Below are positions 9,290 to 18,022 of a DNA stretch of 64,000 nt, piece by piece. Source of the DNA: Streptomyces griseocarneus (GTDB taxonomy: Bacteria; Actinomycetota; Actinomycetes; Streptomycetales; Streptomycetaceae). Numbering within the stretch: position 1 is the first letter of the stretch; each line of letters begins with the position of its first letter. A program made the translations under genes and the position numbers. The stretch spans positions 152,089-216,088 of the forward strand of contig PENC01000012.1 in the NCBI GenBank assembly GCA_003674045.1, written 5' to 3'. Below the pieces are notes generated by a model. That model worked only from the letters and a program-made list of their open reading frames with translations, was not told the origin of the DNA and ran no database searches.

Positions 9290-9994
9290 ATGTCTAGACC
9301 AATTCTTGAGGTGATCGCGCTCACCCCCGAGGACGCGGTGGCGGCCCAGGCCGGAGGGGCGGACCGCCTCGAACTGGTCACCGACATGGCTGCGGACGGC
9401 CTCACCCCCGCCGTCGAGACCTTCGCCGCCGTGCGCGACGCCGTCTCGATCCCGGTACGCGTGATGCTGCGCGCCGCGGACGGCTTCTCGGCGGGCGACG
9501 CGGCCGCGCTGGACGCGCTGTGCGCGGACGCGCGGGCACTGGCGGCCGAGGGCGCGGAGGAGTTCGTCCTCGGCTTCCTCACGGACGACGGGCGAGCCGA
9601 CCTCGCCGCGGTCTCCGCGCTCACCGAGGCGATCGGGCCGCGGGCCCGGTGGACCTTCCACCGGGCCATCGACCGGGCCGCGGACCGCGACGCCTTGCGG
9701 AAGCAGCTCGCCTCGGGCGAGCTGCCGGGTCTGGACACGTATCTGACCGCCGGGTCCGCGGCCGGCGTCGACGACGGCATCGCGACGCTGCTGGCCGAGG
9801 CCGGTCGGGCCGACGAGCCCGGTTACGAGCCGAGCATCCTGGTCGGCGGCGGGCTGCAGCTGAAGCACGTGCCGGTTCTTCTGGGGGCGGGGATCACCGG
9901 CTTCCACATCGGCGGGGCGGCGCGCCCTGCGGGGTGGGAGCGGCCGGTGTCGGCTTCTGCCGTGGGGGTCTGGCGCGAGGCGGTCGGCTGTTAG
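9290..9994 (+). CDS. cutC: CutC family protein
   Basis: A 234-residue TIM-barrel protein of the CutC family, historically tied to copper tolerance though the enzymatic role is unproven. The N-terminus LEVIALTPEDAVAAQAGGADRLEL matches the family (read as LEVIALTPEDA and GGADRLELV), as do PVRVMLR, WTFHRAID and the final VGGGLQ and GFHIGGAARP segments. The ATG at 9290 has only a weak ribosome site. The gene ends directly against a full copy of the dispersed repeat. Confidence 0.88.
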   Translation: MSRPILEVIALTPEDAVAAQAGGADRLELVTDMAADGLTPAVETFAAVRDAVSIPVRVMLRAADGFSAGDAAALDALCADARALAAEGAEEFVLGFLTDDGRADLAAVSALTEAIGPRARWTFHRAIDRAADRDALRKQLASGELPGLDTYLTAGSAAGVDDGIATLLAEAGRADEPGYEPSILVGGGLQLKHVPVLLGAGITGFHIGGAARPAGWERPVSASAVGVWREAVGC

Positions 9995-10223
9995 CTGCGG
10001 GTCGGTTCGTGGCTGGTCGCGCCGTTCCCCGCGCCCCTTGGGTGGTTGGTGGGCCGGGGGCGGGGCCTCCGGGCGGAACCTGAAACGCGGTGCGTGCGGC
10101 TGATACGTGTTGCGTGCCGTGATACGTGCACCGTCGTTTCAGAACCCGCCCTCCGGCCCCACCCCCTCCGCAGGATGTCCGGGCGCGCCCCTTCAGGGGC
10201 GCGGGGAACTGCGCGGCTAGCCC
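9995..10223. repeat. Composite intergenic repeat, copy A (forward)
   Basis: Outer left arm 9998-10038 (TCGCGCCGTTCCCCGCGCCC), central imperfect palindrome 10051-10168, outer right arm 10195-10220. The core arms read GGGGCGGGGCC...CTGAAACG-CGGTGC and GCACCGTCGTTTCAG...GGCCCC. It lies between the convergent genes cutC and the helicase. The TAG stop of the helicase gene (10217-10219) is inside the right arm. Confidence 0.9.
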
Positions 10224-12280
10224 AACTCCCCCGGCAAAGGCCTCGCGTGAAGAACCGTCAGTCCTGACACCGCTCGCGTCAGGGCGACGTACAGGCGGCG
10301 CAGCCCCGTCCGTACGTCCGGCTCGCCGTCCACGACGGCGGACGGCTCGTCCAGGACGACATAGTCGTACTCCAGACCCTTCGCCAGCGTCGCGGGGACC
10401 AGCGTCAGCCGTGCCTCGGCGTTCGTCTCCTCGCCCGGGGCGAGGAAGGGGAGACCGTCGGCGGTCAGCGCGGCGGCCAGCTCCGGGATGCGCGCGTCGG
10501 CGGCGATCAGGCCGGTCGAGCCCTCGCGCGCCAGCGCCGCGCGGCACGCGGCGACCACCGCCGCGTCCAGTTCCTCCGCCGCCACGGAGCGCACCGCGAA
10601 GTCGCCCGGCGACTCGCGTACCGACGTCGCCTCGCGCAGCTCGGGCGCGATCGACGGCAGCAGGCGGGACGCGTAGGCGATGACCTCCCGCGGCACGCGG
10701 AAGCCCTGCGTCAGCTCCTCCACGGACGCCTCGGGTTTGCCCAGGTGCGTCAGGGCCTCCGTCCAACTGCGCGTGGACCAGGGCGTGGTGCCCTGCGCGA
10801 TGTCGCCGAGGATCGTCGCGGAGCCGGTCGTGCAGCGGCGGCCCACCGCGCGGTACTGCATGGGGGAGAGGTCCTGCGCCTCGTCGAGCACCACATGCCC
10901 GAGCGAGGGCGTGCGCGCGACCAGGTCGGCCGCCTCGTCGATCAGGACCGCGTCCGCCGCCGACCACTTCGCGGACTTCACGCTCCGGGCCGGTTTCGCC
11001 CAGAGGATCCCGGCCTGCTCCTCGGGCGTGAGCACATCCGACGCGTGCTCCGCCAGGAACTCCGCGTCGGACAGCAGCCGCAGCACCAGCTTCGCCGGGT
11101 CGACCTGCGGCCAGACCGTCTTCACCACGGCCTTCACCGCGGCGTTGCGGGCCACCGCGTCCTGCACCCGGTCGTCGGGCGCCTCACCGGCGGCCTCCAT
11201 CCGGACGAGCACGGCGTGCGCGATCCGCTGCGGCAGCGCGTCCCGGGCGGCGCCGTAGCGGATGTCGCGGGCCAGCAGCTCCCGGACGATCTCCTCGATC
11301 TCGTACGCGGGCACCCGCCAGCGCCGTGAGCCGCGCACCACCACCAGCGGCTCCGTCGGCATCGTCACTCCCGCCCGTACCGCCCGCCGCAGTACCTCCG
11401 CCATCCGCGCGTCACCCTTGACGCAGGCCGCCGCCGCGTCGTCGGCGCCGCGCACCTCCACATGGGCGACGAGGTCGTCGACCGTGGCCTGCGCGACGTT
11501 CAACTCGCCCAGGGCGGGCAGCACCTGCTCGATGTAGTGCAGGAAGGAGCGGTTCGGGCCGATCACCAGCGTGCCGGTGCGGGCGAGGCGCTCGCGGTGC
11601 GCGTACAGCAGATACGCCACGCGGTGCAGGCCCACCGCCGTCTTTCCCGTGCCCGGGGCGCCCTGCACGCACACCGTGCCGCCGATCCCCGCGCGCACGA
11701 TCTCGTCCTGCTCCGGCTGGATGGTCGCGACGATGTCGCGCATCGGGCCGACGCGCGGCCGCTCGATCTCCGACTGGAGCAGCTTGCTCGCCTGCTCGGC
11801 GCCCGCCGTGTCGGTGAGGTCCTCGTCCTCGTACGCGGTCAACTCGCCGCCGGTGTAACCGAACCGGCGGCGCGTGCGCACGTCCAAAGGGTCCTTCTTG
11901 GACGCCCGGTAGAACGGCTGCGAGACCGGCGCACGCCAGTCGATCACCATCGGGTCGCCGCCGGCGTCGTGCACATGACGGCGCCCGATGTAGAACCGCT
12001 CGCCCTCGGCCCCCTCCGCCTGGTCCGCCCCCGGTGCGTGGTGGTAGTCGAGGCGGCCGAAGAACAGCGGCGTGTGCGCGAGGTCGGCGAGCGCGGTGAT
12101 CCGCTCGTCGATCTGCCGTTGCAGCACCTCGGCGTTGACCCAGTTCGCGGTCACGTCCTTGATGTCCAGGGACTCCACGTCGGCGCGCATGGCCCGCAGG
12201 GCGGCCCGGGAGGCGGCGAGGTGGGCACGCTCGCGGTCGAGCGGGGAGCTGCTGGCTTCGGTCACTTGCTGCGCGGGCAC
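10217..12280 (-). CDS. HelD/HelR-type UvrD-like helicase of RNA polymerase
   Basis: A 687-residue superfamily 1 ATPase. After an N-terminal coiled-coil-like region (residues 10-70) and the family segment PLFFGRLDY, it has Walker A GAPGTGKT (206-213), a DEAQDLS Walker B and a C-terminal helicase motif YVALTRA. This build is that of actinobacterial HelD/HelR, which pull stalled or drug-bound RNA polymerase off DNA; HelR is linked to rifamycin tolerance. The GTG at 12280 follows GGAGG at ideal distance, so I prefer it over a start 29 codons upstream. I did not find the rifamycin-associated palindrome in front. Its stop codon lies in repeat copy A. Confidence 0.85.
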   Translation of the reverse strand: MPAQQVTEASSSPLDRERAHLAASRAALRAMRADVESLDIKDVTANWVNAEVLQRQIDERITALADLAHTPLFFGRLDYHHAPGADQAEGAEGERFYIGRRHVHDAGGDPMVIDWRAPVSQPFYRASKKDPLDVRTRRRFGYTGGELTAYEDEDLTDTAGAEQASKLLQSEIERPRVGPMRDIVATIQPEQDEIVRAGIGGTVCVQGAPGTGKTAVGLHRVAYLLYAHRERLARTGTLVIGPNRSFLHYIEQVLPALGELNVAQATVDDLVAHVEVRGADDAAAACVKGDARMAEVLRRAVRAGVTMPTEPLVVVRGSRRWRVPAYEIEEIVRELLARDIRYGAARDALPQRIAHAVLVRMEAAGEAPDDRVQDAVARNAAVKAVVKTVWPQVDPAKLVLRLLSDAEFLAEHASDVLTPEEQAGILWAKPARSVKSAKWSAADAVLIDEAADLVARTPSLGHVVLDEAQDLSPMQYRAVGRRCTTGSATILGDIAQGTTPWSTRSWTEALTHLGKPEASVEELTQGFRVPREVIAYASRLLPSIAPELREATSVRESPGDFAVRSVAAEELDAAVVAACRAALAREGSTGLIAADARIPELAAALTADGLPFLAPGEETNAEARLTLVPATLAKGLEYDYVVLDEPSAVVDGEPDVRTGLRRLYVALTRAVSGLTVLHARPLPGELG

Positions 12281-12558
12281 GGCGGAGCCTCCGGGAGAGT
12301 GCTGTGGACGAGCGGGATCCCGCCGGTTGCCGACCGGACGGGGGCGCTCCCGGGCGGGAGGCGGCAAGGCGGAGGATTCTAGTCAGCGGGCGGGCCGGTG
12401 CGCGAATGGTTTTTCGACCGGGTGTACGGACGGCCCCTGGTCCCTCTCAGGGGCGCGCTCCGCCTTACGTAGGGCACGGCATGAGCCCTGGGGTGGAGGC
12501 CCCGGGGCCTGCGGTTACACCGGTGGACCGATGTGGCGAGGGGTGCCCGGGAACCATC

Positions 12559-12702
12559 ATGGACGACATGACCACCGCATCCGTCACCCCCGACACCACG
12601 TCCTTCTCCTTCGCCGCCGCCCTCCGGGCGATCAAGGCCTTCGCGGGCGCGGCCGTGAGCGTCGCGGTCCTTGGCCAGTACGCGGAATCGCGTCGCGTCT
12701 GA
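12559..12702 (+). CDS. Small conserved Streptomyces protein, 47 residues
   Basis: The peptide starts MDDMTTASVTPDTTSF, has a short amphipathic or hydrophobic stretch (LRAIKAFAGAAVSVAVLG) and ends YAESRRV. I recall similar 45-60 residue proteins with the same AFAGAAVSVAVLGEY-like segment in many Streptomyces, usually unannotated. The role is unknown; membrane association is possible. It is convergent with the XPB helicase gene. The 278 bases before it (12281-12558) hold the divergent helicase leader and no further gene. Confidence 0.6.
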   Translation: MDDMTTASVTPDTTSFSFAAALRAIKAFAGAAVSVAVLGQYAESRRV

Positions 12703-12708
12703 CCAGAG

Positions 12709-12726
12709 GCGCCCCATAAGGGGCGC
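12709..12726. terminator. Bidirectional terminator between convergent genes
   Basis: Arms GCGCCCC (12709-12715) and GGGGCGC (12720-12726) around ATAA. The hairpin stands 7 bases after the small-protein stop and 30 bases after the XPB stop on the other strand. Confidence 0.6.
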
Positions 12727-12755
12727 GGAGCCCCCGGTCACAGAGGCGAGGCGCC

Positions 12756-14405
12756 CTACGCCTCCTCACCCGCGAGCAGCGAGTCCGCGTCCATGATCCG
12801 GTACGCGTACCCCTGCTCCGCCAGGAACCGCTGCCGGTGCGCCGCGAAGTCCTGGTCCACCGTGTCCCGCGCCACCACGGAGTAGAAGCGCGCCTCGTGC
12901 CCGTCCGCCTTCGGCCGCAGGACGCGGCCGAGCCGCTGCGCCTCCTCCTGCCGGGAGCCGAATGTGCCCGAGACCTGGATCGCGACGGTCGCCTCGGGCA
13001 GGTCGATGGAGAAGTTCGCGACCTTCGACACCACCAGCACGCTCAGCTCGCCCGCCCGGAACGCGTCGAAGAGCTTCTCGCGCTGCGCGTTGGTCGTCTC
13101 GCCCTTGATGACGGGCGCGCCCAGGTGCTCGCCGAGCTCGTCGAGCTGGTCGATGTACTGGCCGATGACCAGCGTCTGCTCGCCCTTGTGCCGGGCGACC
13201 AGCGCCTCCGTCACCCGCCGCTTGGTCGCGGTCGTCGAGCAGAAGCGGTACTTCTCCTCGGTCTCCGCCGTCGCGTACGCCAGCCGCTCGCTGTCCGTCA
13301 GGTTGACGCGGACCTCGACGCAGTCGGCGGGCGCGATATAGCCCTGCGCCTCGATCTCCTTCCACGGGGCGTCGAACCGCTTCGGCCCGATCAGCGAGAA
13401 GACATCCGACTCCCGGCCGTCCTCGCGCACCAGCGTGGCGGTCAGCCCGAGGCGGCGGCGCGCCTGGAGGTCGGCGGTGAACTTGAAGACCGGCGCGGGC
13501 AGCAGGTGCACCTCGTCGTAGACGATCAGGCCCCAGTCCCGGGAGTCGAACAGCTCCAGGTGCGGGTAGACGCCCTTCCGCTTGGTCGTGAGGACCTGGT
13601 ACGTGGCGATGGTGACCGGGCGGATCTCCTTCTTCGTGCCGCTGTACTCGCCGACCTCGTCCTCGGTCAGCGACGTCCGCTTGACCAGCTCGTGCTTCCA
13701 CTGGCGGGCGGAGACGGTGTTGGTGACCAGGATCAGCGTGGTGGCCTTGGCCTGTGCCATCGCGCCCGCGCCGACGAGCGTCTTGCCCGCGCCGCAGGGC
13801 AGCACGACCACACCCGAGCCGCCGTGCCAGAAGCCCTCGACGGCCTGCCGCTGGTACGGCCGCAGGGTCCAGCCGTCCTCGCGCAGCTCGATCGGGTGCG
13901 CCTCGCCGTCGACGTACCCGGCCAGGTCCTCGGCGGGCCAGCCCAGCTTGAGCAGTGACTGCTTGATCTGCCCGCGCTCGGACGGATGCACCGCCACCGT
14001 GTCCGGGTCGATCCGCGCGCCCACCAGCGGCTGGATCTTCTTCGACCGGAGGATCTCCTCCAGCACCGGCCGGTCCGTGCTCTCCAGCACCAGCCCGTGC
14101 GTCGGGTGCTTGAGCAGCCGCAGACGGCCGTAGCGGGCCATGGTCTCGGCGACATCCACCAGCAGCGCGTGCGGCACCGGATAACGGGAGTACGCCACGA
14201 GCGCGTCCACGACCTGCTCGGCGTCGTGCCCGGCCGCCCGCGCGTTCCACAGCCCGAGCGGCGTCACCCGATACGTATGAATGTGCTCCGGCGCCCGCTC
14301 CAGCTCCGCGAACGGGGCGATGGCGCGACGACAGGCTTCCGCCTGCTCGTGGTCGACTTCCAGCAGCAGCGTCTTGTCGCTCTGGACGATGAGCGGTCCA
14401 TTCAC
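12756..14405 (-). CDS. XPB-type DNA repair helicase
   Basis: A 549-residue superfamily 2 helicase related to archaeal and eukaryotic XPB. The N-terminal damage-recognition-like part (1-170) is followed by Q-motif-like LRPYQRQAV, Walker A CGAGKT (204-209), DEVH (297-300), the LTATLVREDGRE segment containing the RED motif of XPB, and a helicase C domain with QEEAQRLGRVLRPK. Bacterial XPB proteins unwind DNA 3' to 5' and are thought to act with nucleases in repair. The helicase-associated protein at 15171-17678, which pairs with it in actinobacteria, follows on the same strand but is separated by a plus-strand Uma2 gene. Confidence 0.93.
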   Translation of the reverse strand: MNGPLIVQSDKTLLLEVDHEQAEACRRAIAPFAELERAPEHIHTYRVTPLGLWNARAAGHDAEQVVDALVAYSRYPVPHALLVDVAETMARYGRLRLLKHPTHGLVLESTDRPVLEEILRSKKIQPLVGARIDPDTVAVHPSERGQIKQSLLKLGWPAEDLAGYVDGEAHPIELREDGWTLRPYQRQAVEGFWHGGSGVVVLPCGAGKTLVGAGAMAQAKATTLILVTNTVSARQWKHELVKRTSLTEDEVGEYSGTKKEIRPVTIATYQVLTTKRKGVYPHLELFDSRDWGLIVYDEVHLLPAPVFKFTADLQARRRLGLTATLVREDGRESDVFSLIGPKRFDAPWKEIEAQGYIAPADCVEVRVNLTDSERLAYATAETEEKYRFCSTTATKRRVTEALVARHKGEQTLVIGQYIDQLDELGEHLGAPVIKGETTNAQREKLFDAFRAGELSVLVVSKVANFSIDLPEATVAIQVSGTFGSRQEEAQRLGRVLRPKADGHEARFYSVVARDTVDQDFAAHRQRFLAEQGYAYRIMDADSLLAGEEA

Positions 14406-14548
14406 GTACGTACGTCCCTTCCGCGCGGGCCAAACCTCCAGGGTATAGCGGCGTCTCCCGGAAGAGCGGGCGTGATCGGGGAATCCGGGCCGGTGTCAGT
14501 GGCGGATGCCACACTGGTGGCGACGGCTTCGGTGAAGGAGGTGGCGGG

Positions 14549-15127
14549 ATGAGCGTTGCACACGATCCCCATTACGGGCCCTGGACGATAGAGGAGGTCC
14601 TGGCTCTGGGGGAGGACCGTGGTCAGCGTCGCGAATTGATGGGGGAAGCGCTCTTGATGTCACCGGCTCCGGGGTTCAAGCACCAGCGTGCGTCGTCTCG
14701 CCTGTGGCGCTTGCTGGATGCTGCCGTCGAGGCGATGGGCGCTCCGGTCGAGGTGCTGGAGGCGGTCAATGTGGTGCTGCCCGACGGCCTGTTCATTCCA
14801 GACCTCGCGGTGGTGGACGCCGCGGCCGCCGCCGAGGACCCGGTCACCGTCGACGCCGAGGCCGTGCTGCTCGTGGTGGAGATCGTCTCGCCGTCGTCGT
14901 CCGGGCGCCGCACCGACCGGCTGCTCAAGCCGCCGTACTACGCAGAGGCCGGTATCGAGCACCTTTGGAGGCTGGAGCTGGAGCCCATGCCCGCACTGAT
15001 CGTGTCCGAGCTGGAGAACGGCCGCTACGTGGAGCGGACCGTGGCCGAGGCAGGGCGTATGACGGCGATCGAGAAGCCGTTCCCGGTCAAGCTCGATCCG
15101 AAGGCTCTGGTGCGGCAGAGCCGCTGA
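14549..15127 (+). CDS. Uma2-family (DUF820) putative endonuclease
   Basis: A 192-residue protein with the PD-(D/E)XK-like fold of Uma2/DUF820. The family pattern is present: EALLMSPAPGFKHQR near residue 35, IPDLAVVD with the metal-type aspartate, VEIVSPSS, and KPPYYAEAGIEHLWRLE. The AAGGAGG ribosome site is 7 bases before the ATG. Such genes are numerous in Streptomyces and cyanobacteria, and their role is not established. It sits in opposite orientation between the two XPB-related genes, so it was probably inserted there; whether it serves repair is open. Confidence 0.88.
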   Translation: MSVAHDPHYGPWTIEEVLALGEDRGQRRELMGEALLMSPAPGFKHQRASSRLWRLLDAAVEAMGAPVEVLEAVNVVLPDGLFIPDLAVVDAAAAAEDPVTVDAEAVLLVVEIVSPSSSGRRTDRLLKPPYYAEAGIEHLWRLELEPMPALIVSELENGRYVERTVAEAGRMTAIEKPFPVKLDPKALVRQSR

Positions 15128-15138
15128 CTGCCGGGTCC

Positions 15139-15162
15139 GGGCCCCGCTCCCGGGCGGGGCCC
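15139..15162. terminator. Bidirectional terminator between Uma2 gene and helicase-associated gene
   Basis: Arms GGGCCCCGC (15139-15147) and GCGGGGCCC (15154-15162) around TCCCGG, in the 43-base gap between two convergent stop codons. Confidence 0.7.
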
Positions 15163-15170
15163 CGGCACAC

Positions 15171-17678
15171 CTACGCGTGATCGTCCGCCAGTTCCGCCAC
15201 CCCCGTGATCCGGTGCAGCGGATACGTGCGGATCTCGTCCGCCGTGTGGTCGTAGGCCGTGACGAAGCCGCCCTCCACCCGGACCGGGGCGATGACGCGC
15301 TGGCTTGCCGCGCCTTCCGCGTTGACGTAGCCGATCCAGACCGGGGTGCCGGTGAGGACGGCGGCCTGGACTGCGGCGAGGGTGTCGGCGGAGGTGGTGC
15401 GGGGGAGGCCGCCGAGGGAGGGTTCGGCGGCGGTGGGGAGGGGTTTGCGTTCGGCGGTGGCGGCCATGTCGCCCGCGCGGATGGCGCGTACCGCCGCGGC
15501 CAGCAGCGTCGTGTCGGGCGCGGGCGGGCCCTCCTGGAGGGGGGCCGGGGCCGTACGTGGCGGGGTGCGGTGGGCGTCGGCGCGGGTGATCAGGACGTCG
15601 CCCTCCGCGGACTCCGCCGCGGGCGCGTAGCCCATCTCCCGCAGGCCGTCGAGGAGCGCGTCGGGGGGCACCTGCGCTGCCAGGACCGTCGGGGCGAGGC
15701 GGCGCGGCCGCAGCGGGGCCGAGCGGCGGTCGGCGAGGATCTCGGCGAGTACGGCCTCGTCGTCGCAGCGTACGTACGACGAGGCCGCGCCCACCCGCAG
15801 GTGGCCGTGGCGGCGCGCCACGTCGTCGACGAGGTAGGCGAGCGGCTGCGGCACGGGCGTGCGCGAGTGCGCGGTCAGGAACGCCTTGAGGTCGTCCGCC
15901 GTACGGCCCGCGTCCAGCGCGCGGCGCACGGAGCCCGGCGTGAAGCGGTAGACCGTGGCACCGCCGCGGGACTCGATGTTCGCGAGCACGCCCAGCGTCT
16001 GGGCGAGCGGCCGGACGAGCGGGCCGGGCGCGACGGCCGTGAGGTCGGCCTGGAGCAGGATGTGGTCGAGCGGCTCCGGCAGCAGCGGGGCGAGCAGCCC
16101 CGCGGCCCGTACGCCCGCGGCGCCCAGCTCCGCGTCGGTCGGCGGGCGCCAGGCGGGCCGCAGCGGGCCGGGCACGTCGTCGGCACCGGCCGCGGGCGGG
16201 AGCAGGGCCCGGCCGTGGCCGGAGAGCGCGCCGCGGTTGGTCACGCCGAGGAGCTCCGCCTCGGTGAGTGCCCAGCGGGCGAGCCGGGTGCGCAGGTCCT
16301 CCTCCGGACCGGTGACCGCACGCGGCGGGCGCTCCCAGTGCAGCCGCGCCAGGACCGTCTCCACCGGCACCGAGGCGCCGGGCGGCAGCGTGGCCAGGAG
16401 CGCGAGGACCCGGTGCCGGGTCTCGGGGGCCGGGGCGCGGTCCAGGTCGGGGCCGAGCGCGGCGAGCGTACGGGACTTGGCGTCCCGGCCGCCGACGAGA
16501 CCGGCCGCACGGGTCGCCGTGAGCCACGCCGTGGCCAGCCGGGTCCAGCGCTGCGCGGTGGGCAGCTCCAGCCACTCGTCGTACACGGGCGTCGGCGCGT
16601 ACCGCTCGTCCACGTCACCGTCGGCGGCCAGCAGCCCGGCCGCGTACGCCAGTTCCACCCAGAACGCGGCGACCGGCTCCGTGGTGTCCAGGAGCGCCGC
16701 CGTCCGCTTGAGGTCGCGTACGGCCAGGCCGCCCGCGCGCAGCACCAGCGGGCCGCCCGTCTCCCACTCCTTGAGCAGCTCCTCGACCGTCGCCAGCGCC
16801 GTGAACGCCTGCCCGGCCGCCGTCGCGTCGACCGTCCGCTCCGCGTGCTCCGTGACCGGCGCGAGCTCCGGTGCCACCGGCTCGGGCGTACGGTGCGCCC
16901 GGCCCGCCCGCAGGTGCAGGGCCACCTCGCGGGGCAGGACGACGTTGCCGGTGCCCACGGGCAGCAGCAGCCCGCGGTCCAGCAGCCAGCGCAGGTGCGG
17001 GGCCGGATGCGCGGTCACCGTGCCGTACGGCGGACCCCACCGCAGCCTGTCGAGCACGGCCGCCGCCTCGGCGGGCGCGCCGGCCAGCAGGGCCGCCATC
17101 CGCGTACGGTCCTCGAACAGCTCCGTCAGCGCGGTGACCGCCGTCACCGGGTCGTGCGTCGTCGGCAGCCCGGCGGCCGCGATGATCTGCTGGATCCGGC
17201 CCGGCGACATGCCCGCCGTCGCCTCCGCGACGGACGGGCCCAGTCCGGTGGGGGACGGGCGCGTGGCGCCGGGCGCGAGCAGCTCGCGGGCGGTACGCAC
17301 CAGCCGCAGCCGGTCGTCACCGCCCCACACCAGGGCCTGGCCGCGCAGCACGGCCACGGCCCGCGGCAGCTCGCGCGCGACGCGCGGGTCGTCGGGCGCG
17401 TCGCCGCTCATCAGGGCGGCCAGCGTGGCGTACGGGCAGGGGTCCGGGGCGACGGCCAGGGCCTCGGCCGCCTGGAGCGTGAACTTGTCCAGGTGGTCCA
17501 GCGCCCGGACGACGGACGCGCGCGTGCCCGCGCGGGTGGCCAGCTGGGTGAGGTCGCCGGGCACCGGGTTGATCAGATCGGGCCGGGCGAGCAGCAGGGC
17601 GGCGAGCTCGTCGTCGGGCCGGGCACGCAGCTCTTCCGCGAGGGTCCGGGGGGCGGCGGGGGGCCGCGACGTGGTCAT
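15171..17678 (-). CDS. Helicase-associated (Ssl2/XPB-linked) protein with WYL-like end
   Basis: An 835-residue protein of the actinobacterial helicase C-terminal-domain family that accompanies XPB. It has no Walker motifs. The middle (about 490-700) carries the Helicase_C_3-type region with a winged-helix look; the last 60 residues (VWIGYVNAEGAASQRVIAPV ... YPLHRITGV) resemble a WYL sensor domain. I take the ATG at 17678 (MTTSRPPA); the frame continues upstream only because repeat copy B happens to be open. Partnership with the XPB helicase is inferred from genome neighbourhood, not from motifs. Confidence 0.8.
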   Translation of the reverse strand: MTTSRPPAAPRTLAEELRARPDDELAALLLARPDLINPVPGDLTQLATRAGTRASVVRALDHLDKFTLQAAEALAVAPDPCPYATLAALMSGDAPDDPRVARELPRAVAVLRGQALVWGGDDRLRLVRTARELLAPGATRPSPTGLGPSVAEATAGMSPGRIQQIIAAAGLPTTHDPVTAVTALTELFEDRTRMAALLAGAPAEAAAVLDRLRWGPPYGTVTAHPAPHLRWLLDRGLLLPVGTGNVVLPREVALHLRAGRAHRTPEPVAPELAPVTEHAERTVDATAAGQAFTALATVEELLKEWETGGPLVLRAGGLAVRDLKRTAALLDTTEPVAAFWVELAYAAGLLAADGDVDERYAPTPVYDEWLELPTAQRWTRLATAWLTATRAAGLVGGRDAKSRTLAALGPDLDRAPAPETRHRVLALLATLPPGASVPVETVLARLHWERPPRAVTGPEEDLRTRLARWALTEAELLGVTNRGALSGHGRALLPPAAGADDVPGPLRPAWRPPTDAELGAAGVRAAGLLAPLLPEPLDHILLQADLTAVAPGPLVRPLAQTLGVLANIESRGGATVYRFTPGSVRRALDAGRTADDLKAFLTAHSRTPVPQPLAYLVDDVARRHGHLRVGAASSYVRCDDEAVLAEILADRRSAPLRPRRLAPTVLAAQVPPDALLDGLREMGYAPAAESAEGDVLITRADAHRTPPRTAPAPLQEGPPAPDTTLLAAAVRAIRAGDMAATAERKPLPTAAEPSLGGLPRTTSADTLAAVQAAVLTGTPVWIGYVNAEGAASQRVIAPVRVEGGFVTAYDHTADEIRTYPLHRITGVAELADDHA

Positions 17679-17700
17679 TCTGCTTACGGTACCGCGACGC

Positions 17701-18020
17701 TGCGCTGGCTGGGCGGGGTGTGTCTGCGGGTTCGGTGGGGGTTGCTCGCGCCGTTCCCCGCGCCCCTTGGTGGTTGGTGGGCCGGGGGCGGGGCCTCCGG
17801 CCGGAACCTGAAACGCGGTGCGTGCGGCCGATCCGGGGAGGGAGCCGTGATTCATGCACCGTCGTTTCAGAACCCGTCCTCCGGCCCCGCCCCCTCCACC
17901 GGATGTCGGCTATCCGTCGGGGGTGGCTGTGCCCCTTCAGGGGCGCGGGGAACTGCGCGACTGGCCACGATGGAGCCGCAGTCGCGCACGGAGATTGTGT
18001 GGCACCCCGGTGGGCGCCCC
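17701..18020. repeat. Composite intergenic repeat, copy B (forward)
   Basis: Left arm ends in CGCCGTTCCCCGCGCCCCTT (17749-17768), core palindrome 17779-17899, right arm from AGGGGCGCGGGGAACTGCGC (17939) to the outermost GGCACCCCGGTGGGCGCC near 18018. It fills the 344-base gap between two minus-strand genes, next to the 3' end of the membrane protein gene. Confidence 0.9.
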
Positions 18021-18022
18021 GG

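Noticed and set aside
12281..12380. Rifamycin-associated element upstream of the HelR-like gene
   Set aside because: Searched for the 19-base palindrome with GGGGCTTGC and GCAAGGCCC halves; only short CTTGCCG-like fragments are present.
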